Shown one piece after another: positions 6,870 to 14,166 of a stretch of DNA of 17,161 nucleotides. The stretch is from Chloroflexota bacterium (GTDB taxonomy: Bacteria; Chloroflexota; Anaerolineae; Aggregatilineales; UBA2796). The stretch lies in the NCBI GenBank assembly GCA_003695215.1, contig RFIM01000183.1, forward strand, positions 1 to 17,161, written 5' to 3'. The translations under genes and the position numbers were made by a program. How positions within the stretch are numbered: the first letter of the stretch is position 1; every line of letters starts with the position of its first letter. The notes under the pieces are model-generated. The model saw only the letters and a list, made by a program, of their open reading frames with translations. It was not told the DNA's origin and searched no databases.

Positions 6870-8369
6870 ATGAGCAAGCCTTATTTCATCGGCATTGACG
6901 TGAGTACAACGGCTTCTAAAGCGCTGGTCGTGGATGCGCAAGGGCAGGTCATCGCCAGCCAGAGCTATCCGCACCTGCTCTCGACGCCGCGCCCACTGTG
7001 GAGCGAACAGGACCCGAACGATTGGTGGCGCGCCACCAGTGCCGCCTTGCGCGACGTGCTCAAGCAAGTCTCGGCTGATGACATCGCTGCCATTGGCTTG
7101 ACAGGGCAAATGCATGGCTTGACGGCGCTAGACAAAGATGGCAATCCGCTGCGGCCTGCCATCTTGTGGAACGATCAGCGCTCGGGCCCGCAGTGCGAGG
7201 CGATCACTGAGAAAGTTGGCGCGCACAGGCTCTGGAATCTGATCGGCAGCCGTCTTTTGGCGGGCTTCACAGCGCCGAAGATCGTGTGGCTGCGCGAGAA
7301 CGAGCCTGAGGTCTACAAGCAGATCGGGCATGTGCTCTTGCCGAAAGATTACGTGCGTTATCGGCTGAGCGGCGCCTACGTGGCGGACGTAGCTGACGGC
7401 TCGGGCTTTGGCCTGATGGAGATCGCCAAGCGGACGTGGTCGGATGAGCTATTGGCCGCTTTCGACATTCCGCGCGCCTGGCTGCCTGAGCTGTGCGAAT
7501 CGCCTGAAGTGTGCGCGCACGTGAGCGAGGCCGCTGCTGCCGAGACGGGCTTGCGCGTCGGCACGCCGATTGTGGGCGGCGCGGGCGATCAGCCGGCTGC
7601 GGGCGTTGGCAGCGGCATCGTCGAGCGCAATCAGGTCTCGTTGACTGTTGGCACGTCCGGCGTCGCTTTTGCCAGCAGCGAGAGCTACAATCCGCAGCCT
7701 GAAGGCTTGCTGCATCACTTCTGCGCGGCTGTGCCTGGCACGTGGTTTTACATGGGCGTGATGCTGAGCGCTGCGGGCGGCCTGCGCTGGCTGCACGATG
7801 AACTGACGCCGAACTTGAGCTACGCTGAGCTGAATCAGCAGGTGGAACGCGTGCCGCGCGGCTCGCTAGGCTTGATCTTCGCGCCGTATCTGACGGGCGA
7901 ACGCAATCCACATCCTGATCCATTGGCGCGCGGTGCCTTCGTCGGCCTGACCTTGCGGCACGGCATTGCGCATATGGCACGCGCCGTGATGGAAGGCGTG
8001 GCCTTCGGAATGCGCGATAACTTGGAGCTGCTGCGGGCTCAAGGCGTGCAGCCAAGCGAAGCCGTGATCGGCGGCGGCGCTGCCAACAGCCCTGTGTGGC
8101 GTCAGCTAACTGCAGATATCATGGGCATTCCGCTCTACACGGTCAACACGCATGAGGGCGCGGCCTTTGGCGCAGCGATCTTGGCGGCAGTTGGCGCGGG
8201 CGCCTACCCTGATGTGCCAACGGCCTGCCGTCAACTGGTGCGCAAGGAGATGGTCATCACGCCTGATCCAATCGGTGTGGCAGAATACGAGCGGCTCTAT
8301 CCGATCTTCCGTGCCACTTATCCCGCTCTGAAAGCCTTATACGCCGACCTAGCGCGCTTCGAGGCCTGA
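6870..8369 (+). CDS. xylB: Xylulokinase (FGGY family)
   Basis: A 499-residue sugar kinase (E. coli XylB is 484). It phosphorylates D-xylulose to xylulose 5-phosphate with ATP, feeding the pentose phosphate pathway. Seen: N-terminal phosphate-binding GIDVSTTASKALVVD; the XylB-type SEQDPNDWW at 45-53; GQMHGL at 79-84 and WNDQRS at 100-105, which form the sugar site; the probable catalytic Asp240 in GGAGDQPAAG; and the C-terminal adenosine motif IGGGAANSPVWRQ at 400-412. The ATG at 6870 has GGAGAG upstream. An in-frame extension to 6663 runs through the acyltransferase and was rejected. No xylose isomerase or transporter gene is adjacent, so another FGGY substrate cannot be excluded. All three CCGG sites seen in the window fall in or just before this gene. 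Confidence 0.92.
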   Translation: MSKPYFIGIDVSTTASKALVVDAQGQVIASQSYPHLLSTPRPLWSEQDPNDWWRATSAALRDVLKQVSADDIAAIGLTGQMHGLTALDKDGNPLRPAILWNDQRSGPQCEAITEKVGAHRLWNLIGSRLLAGFTAPKIVWLRENEPEVYKQIGHVLLPKDYVRYRLSGAYVADVADGSGFGLMEIAKRTWSDELLAAFDIPRAWLPELCESPEVCAHVSEAAAAETGLRVGTPIVGGAGDQPAAGVGSGIVERNQVSLTVGTSGVAFASSESYNPQPEGLLHHFCAAVPGTWFYMGVMLSAAGGLRWLHDELTPNLSYAELNQQVERVPRGSLGLIFAPYLTGERNPHPDPLARGAFVGLTLRHGIAHMARAVMEGVAFGMRDNLELLRAQGVQPSEAVIGGGAANSPVWRQLTADIMGIPLYTVNTHEGAAFGAAILAAVGAGAYPDVPTACRQLVRKEMVITPDPIGVAEYERLYPIFRATYPALKALYADLARFEA

Positions 8370-8375
8370 AGCGAA

Positions 8376-8411
8376 CACACGCTCTGGTCGTCCCTGCGAT
8401 CAGAGCGTGTG
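8376..8411. terminator. Hairpin between convergent genes, no T-tract
   Basis: CACACGCTCTG (8376-8386) pairs perfectly with CAGAGCGTGTG (8401-8411). Three further pairs, one of them G-T, extend the stem to 14 bp and leave an 8-nt loop. It fills the 45-bp gap between the ends of xylB and the response regulator gene. Neither strand has a following T run, so it may be a bidirectional terminator of unusual form or a 3' mRNA-stabilising structure. Confidence 0.55.
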
Positions 8412-8414
8412 GGC

Positions 8415-8813
8415 TCATCCTGAAGCTGCAGACTGATCCAAAACTTTGCGCACACTCTGGACAAGTTCAGTCGGGCTGAAAGGCTTAGTGATATAGTCGT
8501 TGACTTTGGCAATGTGCAGCCCTAGCACCTTGTCGATGCTCTGTGCTTTGGCCGTCAGCACGATGACTGGAATGCGTTTCATATGTTCATCAGCGCGCAT
8601 CGCTTGGTAGACTTCCCAGCCGTCCATATCGGGCATCATCAAATCCAGCAGCACAAGGCTCGGCTGCGTCTGCGCGATAGCCGTTAAGCCGTCACGTCCG
8701 TTAGTCACGCCAATGACTTCAAAACCTTCGCGCCGCAGAATCAGCTTGACCAGCTCAATTGTCTTGGGATCATCCTCAATGCAGACTATCCGCACTGAAT
8801 CTTCGTCAGCCAT
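8415..8813 (-). CDS. Stand-alone CheY-like response regulator
   Basis: A 132-residue protein consisting only of a receiver domain. The acidic pocket is Glu13, Asp14 and Asp15 (IEDDP); the phosphoacceptor is Asp57 in VLLDLMMPDMDGWE; the switch Thr87 is in VIVLTAKA; and Lys110 is in DYITKPF. All conserved residues are present, so it should be phosphorylated by a histidine kinase, but there is no output domain and no kinase gene in the window. Such proteins act through protein-protein contacts, for example in chemotaxis-like or phosphorelay pathways. The ATG at 8813 follows CGGAG with about 8 nt spacing. It is transcribed divergently from the PrsW-like operon. High confidence in the fold, none in the output. 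Confidence 0.95.
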   Translation of the reverse strand: MADEDSVRIVCIEDDPKTIELVKLILRREGFEVIGVTNGRDGLTAIAQTQPSLVLLDLMMPDMDGWEVYQAMRADEHMKRIPVIVLTAKAQSIDKVLGLHIAKVNDYITKPFSPTELVQSVRKVLDQSAASG

Positions 8814-8910
8814 GCCACACGCTCCGATGATAAACGCTTAACCTCTGCGCGTAGTTTACCACAATCTTTAACGCAAAGCGGAACTTCACAAAATCTTTGG
8901 AAAGGCAGAT

Positions 8911-8939
8911 AGCGCGCTTGCGCTGAGCGCGCTGAGCGG
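8911..8939. repeat. Paired AGCGCGCT palindromes in a divergent intergenic region
   Basis: The self-complementary octamer AGCGCGCT occurs at 8911-8918 and 8926-8933, separated by 7 nt. GCTGAGCG is also repeated in tandem across 8922-8939. The element lies between the divergent response regulator and PrsW-like genes, just upstream of the candidate promoter of the latter. It could be a hairpin or a pair of protein-binding sites, but GC-rich alternating sequence is common in this window. Confidence 0.35.
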
Positions 8940-8941
8940 CC

Positions 8942-8970
8942 TTGAAAAGGCGCCTTGAGCGTGCCAGAAT
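8942..8970 (+). promoter_or_regulatory. Promoter of the PrsW-like operon
   Basis: TTGAAA (8942-8947, 5/6 to consensus) and CAGAAT (8965-8970, 4/6) are separated by 17 bp. The predicted start near 8977 leaves a leader of about 29 nt containing GAGGT (8990-8994) before the TTG start at 9006. Confidence 0.45.
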
Positions 8971-9005
8971 AGATCGCAACTTTGGCGATGAGGTAGCACA
9001 ACGCC

Positions 9006-9902
9006 TTGACTTCTCAACCGTATCTGTTGACGCCACAGCGCGAAGCCAGCGAAGGCAACCAGTCTCGGCGTGTGTGGCGCACAGCTTGGCTAGAGGCGCT
9101 TTTGCTTCTGACGATCACAGCAGCGCTTGTCTTTGGCGCACGCCTGCTCGCCTTGCGCCTGCCCGCCGACCTAGAACGCGCCTTCAGCTTCGCTTACGCG
9201 CTCTTGCCGCTTGGCTTGTGGCTCGGCATTTCTTATGCCGCAGAGCGCCGTGCGCTTCAGCCGCGCCGCAACTTGATAGCCGTGGTGATGCTCGGCGGCT
9301 TGGTGGCCAGCGGCGTGGCCGTGCCGCTCAGCGCCATTTTCGCCGCTGAAGAGTGGCTCAGCACAGCCAGCGGCTTGGATCGCATCATTGGCTACACGCT
9401 GACCACAGGCATCGTCCATGAGTTCTTGAAATACGCTGTTTTGCGCTATAGCGTGTGGCGCACTGAGTTCAACACCCGCCTTGACGCCGTCGCTTATGCC
9501 ATAGCTGCTGCCATTGGCTTCGCCACGGCCTTGAACATCCACTTCGCCCTGAACAACGTGCTCAGCTTGCCTTCCGCAGCCCTGCGCATGACCGAGATCA
9601 CGCTCGCTCAGGTCGCCATTAGCCCGATTCTTGGCTTTGTGCTTTATGAGCTGCGCAAGCCGAATGTGTTCGTCCTGACGCCGACACTCGGCCTGCTGAT
9701 CGCCGCGCTCCTCAACGCGCTCACCATTGTCATCCGCGCTGGCTTGATTGTCTCAGGCCTCTCGCGCACCTCTACTTCCAACAACGCCATCTATGGGCTC
9801 GGCATGGCGGTTTTCATCGTTGTGGTGCTGTTCAGCGCCTTGAGCTTCTTGGTGCGCGCCGCTGATGAGCGTGAGATGCTGCGCGCAGGCGAGGTGCGCT
9901 GA
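9006..9902 (+). CDS. PrsW-like multi-pass membrane protein
   Basis: A 298-residue integral membrane protein with about eight hydrophobic segments (roughly 30-50, 60-78, 90-112, 125-150, 160-185, 195-215, 222-248 and 262-284). HEFLKY at 138-143 followed by D160 and GFATALN at 171-177 resembles the PrsW intramembrane protease pattern (EExxK, then D...GF...EN). Two differences matter: the first Glu is His138, and the EN of the second motif is LN. The third-motif His is also not seen (AISPILG). It may thus be a divergent protease or an inactive relative. The start is a TTG at 9006 with GAGGT 11 nt upstream; no ATG gives a better start. Its TGA overlaps the next ATG by one base (TGATG), a sign of coupled translation. 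PrsW proteins cleave membrane-bound anti-sigma factors; no sigma factor gene is nearby. Confidence 0.65.
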   Translation: MTSQPYLLTPQREASEGNQSRRVWRTAWLEALLLLTITAALVFGARLLALRLPADLERAFSFAYALLPLGLWLGISYAAERRALQPRRNLIAVVMLGGLVASGVAVPLSAIFAAEEWLSTASGLDRIIGYTLTTGIVHEFLKYAVLRYSVWRTEFNTRLDAVAYAIAAAIGFATALNIHFALNNVLSLPSAALRMTEITLAQVAISPILGFVLYELRKPNVFVLTPTLGLLIAALLNALTIVIRAGLIVSGLSRTSTSNNAIYGLGMAVFIVVVLFSALSFLVRAADEREMLRAGEVR

Positions 9903-10492
9903 TGCGCGCCGAGGAGCTGACGCCGCTCAGCCTGCGGCAGCGGTTGGCCAACTACCTGGTGATCCTAGCCGCGTTTGCCGCGGTAGCCTATGGCTTCATC
10001 TATCGCAATAGCATCATCAGCGCTACCTTCCCGTTCATCAACCGCGAGGCTGGCATCACCGCGCGCTACCCTGCCCGCTGGCTCTTGGATGAGAGCGATA
10101 GCCGCTTCGTCCTGCGCGCTCAAGACCCTGACACGCTGCCCTTCAAGACCGCGATCCGTCTCCAGCTGATCCCTATCGGCCAAGACGCGCGCCCAGCTGA
10201 TATCCTCGACTTGCTGGATATTGATCGGGCAGCGCGCTTGCCCGCTTATCGCTCCCTCAGCCGCACACCGACCGTCCTGCCAGGCGGTCAGCGCGGCCAG
10301 CAGATGATCTACGCTTACGCCTACATCGATCCCAATCCTTTCTTGCAGGCAGAGCCGATCACTGTCCGTGCGCTCGATCTAGTCGTGCTGCGCACAGGCC
10401 AGGCCGTAGTGATCACCTACGAAGCCAAAGCCGATGTTTTCGAGAAGCATAAACATTATTTCGAGAGTTTCCTGCGCTCGCTGACTTTTTAA
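9902..10492 (+). CDS. Single-pass membrane protein, PsbP-like ectodomain
   Basis: A 196-residue protein. Residues 1-14 are charged (SLRQR) and residues 17-35 form one transmembrane helix without a clear signal peptidase site, so the rest should lie outside the membrane. From about 48 the chain (AGITARYPARWLLDE, FVLRAQDP, FKTAIRLQLIP, DLVVLRTGQAVVITYEA, HYFESFLRSLTF) has the strand pattern and 'YPxxW ... F..sf' ending seen in PsbP/Mog1-like domains of small exported bacterial proteins. This is a pattern-based inference; no motif gives a function. It begins inside the stop codon of the PrsW-like gene and is followed after 15 bp by the lyase-like gene. Its topology makes it a plausible substrate or partner of the membrane protease-like protein. 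Confidence 0.7.
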   Translation: MRAEELTPLSLRQRLANYLVILAAFAAVAYGFIYRNSIISATFPFINREAGITARYPARWLLDESDSRFVLRAQDPDTLPFKTAIRLQLIPIGQDARPADILDLLDIDRAARLPAYRSLSRTPTVLPGGQRGQQMIYAYAYIDPNPFLQAEPITVRALDLVVLRTGQAVVITYEAKADVFEKHKHYFESFLRSLTF

Positions 10493-10507
10493 TGAGGATA
10501 CGAAGCC

Positions 10508-12040
10508 ATGAACGACCGTAAACAACGCGCCGCACAAGCAGGCCACATGGGCTACGGCTCGCGGCTGAAGGAACAGCCTGCCGATGAGCTGCTGCAATCC
10601 GCTTTTGCCCACGAAGTTGGCGATGGTGCCTTGCTCTACCGCGGCATGAGCCTCGCCGACTTGGCCTATTGCATCATGCTTTGCGAGTGCGGCTTGATCC
10701 CGCAGCAAGCCCGTCAGCCGCTCATGCGCGGCTTGTTGGAGCTGCACGCCATCCCTGCTGAGCAGTTTCCTTTCGATCCCATCTATGGCGATATCTACAC
10801 CAACCGTGAGCAAGCGCTGCGCGAGCGCGTGCCCGAGCATGGCGCTGACGGCTGGCTCAGGCTCGGGCGCGCCCGACGCGAGTCTTCCACAGTCGGCTAT
10901 TTGATCACCTCACGCACGTATTTATTGCGCTTGATCGAAGCGCACGCCGCCTTGATCGGCACGCTCTTGCGCCTTGCAGCTGGGCATCGCCACACGCTCA
11001 TGCCCGATTACACCTACCTGCAGAAGGCGCATCCAACCACGCTTGCGCACTACCTGCTGACCTTTGCCGCGCCTTTGCTGCGCGATGCCGAGCGCTTGCG
11101 CGCCGCCTATGGGCGCTTGAATCAATCGCCCCTCGGCAGCGGCAGCGTCAACGGCTCGCGCTTGCCGCTCAACCGCGAGCGCGCCGCTGAGCTGCTCGGC
11201 TTTGAAGGCGTAGCTGCGCACACACGCGATGCCATGTGGCAAGCTGACGTGGCCATTGAAGTCGCCGCTGAGCTGGTCATTTTGATGACCACGCTCGATC
11301 GCCTTGCCGAAGATTTGTATCTCTTTGCCACTGAAGAGTTCGGCTACCTGAGGCTTGCCGATGCCCACTCGCGCACTAGCGTCATCATGCCCCAGAAGAA
11401 GAATCCCTACAGCCTTGCCTATGTGCGCGGCGCGGCGCGCGCTAGCGGCGCAGCGCTCTATACCATCATCGCTACCAATCAGACGCCTTCAGGCCAGCCC
11501 GATAACCGCATCTTCGCCTACGGCGAGTTGCCACGCGCCCTGGATCGCGGGACGCGAACCGTGCGCTTGTTGACAGGCGTGCTGGATCGCGCTGAATGGC
11601 AGGTCGAGCGCATGGCCGCGCGTGCCGCTGAAGGCTTCAGCGGCGCAACTGACCTGGGCGATTATCTGAGCGAAGCCGCCAATCTAGACCCGCGCACAGC
11701 CCATCGCTTGATCGGCTACGCCGTGCGCGCCGCGCTAGAGGCAGGCCTGCCCAGCGATCAGCCGCTCACGAGCGCGGCGCTCGATCAGGCGGCGCAAGCG
11801 CTCCTCGGTCGGGCGCTCAACTTGCCTGAGGAGGCTGTGCGCCAGGCACAAGCGCCGCAAGCCATCGTCGCATCGCGGCGCGGACTCGGCGGCGCAAGCC
11901 CTGAGTCGGTCACGGCGCTTTTGGACGAATATCAGGTGCGCCTGCAAGCCTATCAATGGTGGGCTGATCAGGAGCAAGTGCGTCTGGAGATGGTCGAGCA
12001 GACCTTGCTGACCTTAGCGCGCGCTATCGCTGAAGGTTAG
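10508..12040 (+). CDS. Argininosuccinate-lyase-like enzyme, altered active site
   Basis: A 510-residue member of the aspartase/fumarase superfamily, closest in layout to argininosuccinate lyase (ArgH, about 460 residues). Clear matches are SPLGSGSVNGSRLPLNRERA (207-226), EEFGYLRLADAHSRTSVIMP (276-295) with QKKNP next, and TDLGDYLSEA (381-390). Ser291, equivalent to the catalytic Ser of the mobile loop, is kept. Other key positions differ: the GRSRND substrate loop reads GRARRES (120-126), and the His of the ArgH motif YTHLQ is Tyr170 (YTYLQKAHP). It may cleave a C-N or C-O bond of a fumarate-yielding substrate other than argininosuccinate, or have lost activity. The ATG follows GAGGA by 9 nt. 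It is the last gene of a three-gene run; its end overlaps the converging DUF429 gene by 27 bp. Confidence 0.85.
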   Translation: MNDRKQRAAQAGHMGYGSRLKEQPADELLQSAFAHEVGDGALLYRGMSLADLAYCIMLCECGLIPQQARQPLMRGLLELHAIPAEQFPFDPIYGDIYTNREQALRERVPEHGADGWLRLGRARRESSTVGYLITSRTYLLRLIEAHAALIGTLLRLAAGHRHTLMPDYTYLQKAHPTTLAHYLLTFAAPLLRDAERLRAAYGRLNQSPLGSGSVNGSRLPLNRERAAELLGFEGVAAHTRDAMWQADVAIEVAAELVILMTTLDRLAEDLYLFATEEFGYLRLADAHSRTSVIMPQKKNPYSLAYVRGAARASGAALYTIIATNQTPSGQPDNRIFAYGELPRALDRGTRTVRLLTGVLDRAEWQVERMAARAAEGFSGATDLGDYLSEAANLDPRTAHRLIGYAVRAALEAGLPSDQPLTSAALDQAAQALLGRALNLPEEAVRQAQAPQAIVASRRGLGGASPESVTALLDEYQVRLQAYQWWADQEQVRLEMVEQTLLTLARAIAEG

Positions 12041-12772
12041 GCGCGGCGCGACGATGTAGCCTGACTCAAGCGTGCCATATACCTGCCAAAAGGCTGCGCC
12101 GTGCCACCAGTAATGCAGCCCGATATAGGCGCATAGCAGTGCATCTCGCTGATCCTCTTCAGCTTTGCGCCAAGGCACCTGCAGCAATGCCTCTGGCAGG
12201 TCAAGCGGCGGAATGGCCGCTGCCAGTTGGCGCAAATGCTGCCCATAGGCTTGCCAGGCCGTCTCTTGCTCAGCGCGCGGCAAGCCGCGCTTGCGTTTGT
12301 AGCGCAAGGCGCGCGCCAAGCGGAATAGGCCGACCATCGCCGCGTGCGGATAGACTTCGAAGGCGCAGCGCACATCTTGACCTGGCTCTAGATATGGCGT
12401 GTGCTGAATGCCTAGCGCGGCGAGCTGCGCCAGCAGCGCCTCGCCGCGCAGGATGCCGCCATTGTACTTGCCCAGCAGCATCCGATTGGCAGGATGGGCG
12501 CCTGCGCCGTGCCTAGCGAACGCCTTGCTGATCAGCGCATCGCCTAGTCGCCTGCCCGCGACGTTCGGCACGCACAACGGCGCGTCAATCGCCACCAGCA
12601 GCGGCTTGCAGTCGGCGTAGCGCGCCACAAAAGCGCCGATCTCCGCGTCAGTTCGCGCAAGGCGCGGTGCCTCAGCCAGGCGCGCTCGCCCTTCGCTCAA
12701 GCTCAGCGCTGCCACTCCGCTAGCGTTGCGCGCCGACCAAGCCAGATCGATGCCTAGAAAGGCTGCGCGCAT
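12014..12772 (-). CDS. DUF429 family protein
   Basis: A 252-residue protein with the family hallmarks: an N-terminal GIDLAWSARN, LVAIDAPLCVPN at about 59-70, the basic and Gly-rich AGAHPANRMLLGKYNGG, FEVYPHAAMVGLF, and a C-terminal EEDQRDALLCAYIG. Conserved Asp and Glu residues in these motifs (Asp9, Asp63, Glu138 and the DQRDA Asp) resemble an RNase H-like acidic site, which is why the family is often called a predicted nuclease; activity is unproven. The start ATG directly abuts the TGA of the sugar phosphotransferase gene (TGAATG) with AGGGG upstream, so translation is probably coupled. Its 3' end overlaps the converging lyase-like gene. It is the last gene of the minus-strand group. Confidence 0.87.
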   Translation of the reverse strand: MRAAFLGIDLAWSARNASGVAALSLSEGRARLAEAPRLARTDAEIGAFVARYADCKPLLVAIDAPLCVPNVAGRRLGDALISKAFARHGAGAHPANRMLLGKYNGGILRGEALLAQLAALGIQHTPYLEPGQDVRCAFEVYPHAAMVGLFRLARALRYKRKRGLPRAEQETAWQAYGQHLRQLAAAIPPLDLPEALLQVPWRKAEEDQRDALLCAYIGLHYWWHGAAFWQVYGTLESGYIVAPRLTFSDSAR

Positions 12773-14155
12773 TCAAAAAGCGCCCCTGCCGCGCAACACC
12801 ACGAAAATCGTCCGCCATAGGATGAGCAGATCGAGCAGGATCGAGTAGTTCTGGATATAGTACAGGTCATCTTCTGTATGCAAGTGCAGCGGCTTGTCGC
12901 TGCGCCCATTGATCTGCCACCAGCCCGTCATGCCTTGCGGCACAGCGAAGCGCTTGAGTTGCCAGGCTTGGTATTTGTCCAGCATCCAGGCCACCTCAGG
13001 GCGCGGCCCGACCAGGCTCATCTCGCCGCGCAGCACGTTGAGCAGCTGCGGCAGCTCGTCAAGGCTAGTGCGCCGCAAAAAGTGCCCGACTCGCGTCACG
13101 CGCGGATCATTAGCTATCTTATGGATCGGATTGCCCTGCTCGTCATAACGCACAATAGGCTGCTTCTCGGCACCTTCGACCATGGTGCGGAATTTGTACA
13201 TCATGAATGGCTTGCCATTCTCGCCAATGCGCTCTTGCTTGAAGAACGCTGCGCCTTTGGAGTCCAGCCGAATGGCCAGCCAGATGATCGCCCAGAGCGG
13301 CGCGCTCAGGAGCAACAGCAGCGTGCCCAGAATCAGGTCGAAGGCGCGCTTCACCACACGCTGATAGGCGTTCAGAGCAGGGTCGCGCAGGTTGATGAGC
13401 GGCACGCCGCCGAATTCCTCGACTGTGGCGCGGTAAAGCGCTAGGTTCAGGTAATTGGGCGCAACGCGCACCTGCACAGGCAGCCGTTGCAGCTCCAAGA
13501 TGAGCGCATTCAGGTATTCGTACTCGCGATAGGGCAAAGTGATGACCACCTCGCCAATGGCATGCTGCTTCGCCACTTGTGCGGCGTCGGCGAGCCTGCC
13601 AAGGCGTGGCACATCGCCTAGAGCCGAGTCGCCGTTATCCAAAAAGCCGACGATTTGCATGTCCGAGCGCGCTTCGCTGCGCAGCGTCTCGACGATCCGT
13701 TCTGCCAGCTCGCCGCTGCCCACAATCAAGACGCGGCAAGCCTGCGCGCGGCGCTTGGCGAGCAGCAGGTGAGCTAGCAAACGCCAGGCCACGCGCAAGC
13801 TCGTCTCCAGCGCGGCGAGATAGATCACTAACAAGCGCGAGACTTCGCGGTCGCTGAAATAGAGCACGCCTGCCAGCACTAGCAGCGCGAAGAAATTGGC
13901 GGCGATGACGCGCCGTATCTCATCCGAAAGGCGTACCAGGCGGCGCGGATCGTAGACGCTGAGCGCTAGAAAAACGGCGAACCAGATCGTCATGGCCAAG
14001 ATGATCAAGCTCGGCGGCACGATCACGTCGCTTTGGATAACTCGACCGAGCGGCAAGGTAGTGCGCAATGTGCTTGCAGTGGCCAGCGCAATGACAGTAC
14101 ACAGCCAATCCAGGAGAATCGCCAAGACAGTGTATGTCGTGCTTCGCCGCCGCAT
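12773..14155 (-). CDS. Polyprenyl-phosphate sugar phosphotransferase
   Basis: About 460 residues, the usual length for two-part WbaP/WcaJ-type enzymes. These start exopolysaccharide or O-antigen units by moving a sugar 1-phosphate from a nucleotide sugar onto undecaprenyl phosphate. Four N-terminal membrane helices (about 8-30, 48-69, 85-101 and 106-134) are followed by a Rossmann-like segment (VLIVGSGELAERI, 143-155). The catalytic domain holds KRAFDLILG (270-278) with a reentrant helix, QERIGENGKPF (308-318), YKFRTM (321-326), DPRVTRVGHFLRRTSLDELP (351-370), GEMSLVGPRPE (378-388) and MTGWWQINGRS (410-420). All signature motifs are intact; the sugar cannot be told. A GTG at 14158 is an alternative start one codon earlier; the ATG at 14155 has AGGTAGGTG before it. 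It lies 11 bp after the O-methyltransferase stop and abuts DUF429. Confidence 0.93.
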   Translation of the reverse strand: MRRRSTTYTVLAILLDWLCTVIALATASTLRTTLPLGRVIQSDVIVPPSLIILAMTIWFAVFLALSVYDPRRLVRLSDEIRRVIAANFFALLVLAGVLYFSDREVSRLLVIYLAALETSLRVAWRLLAHLLLAKRRAQACRVLIVGSGELAERIVETLRSEARSDMQIVGFLDNGDSALGDVPRLGRLADAAQVAKQHAIGEVVITLPYREYEYLNALILELQRLPVQVRVAPNYLNLALYRATVEEFGGVPLINLRDPALNAYQRVVKRAFDLILGTLLLLLSAPLWAIIWLAIRLDSKGAAFFKQERIGENGKPFMMYKFRTMVEGAEKQPIVRYDEQGNPIHKIANDPRVTRVGHFLRRTSLDELPQLLNVLRGEMSLVGPRPEVAWMLDKYQAWQLKRFAVPQGMTGWWQINGRSDKPLHLHTEDDLYYIQNYSILLDLLILWRTIFVVLRGRGAF

Positions 14156-14166
14156 CACACACCTAC

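Noticed and set aside
7267..8055. A 262-codon open frame antisense to xylulokinase
   Set aside because: It is rich in Arg, Ser and Ala without any motif, and lies opposite a well-conserved kinase; it is a frame shadow of GC-rich coding sequence.
10508..12040. Bona fide argininosuccinate lyase (argH)
   Set aside because: The overall fold matches, but the catalytic His and the GRSRND substrate loop are replaced, so the gene symbol was not assigned.
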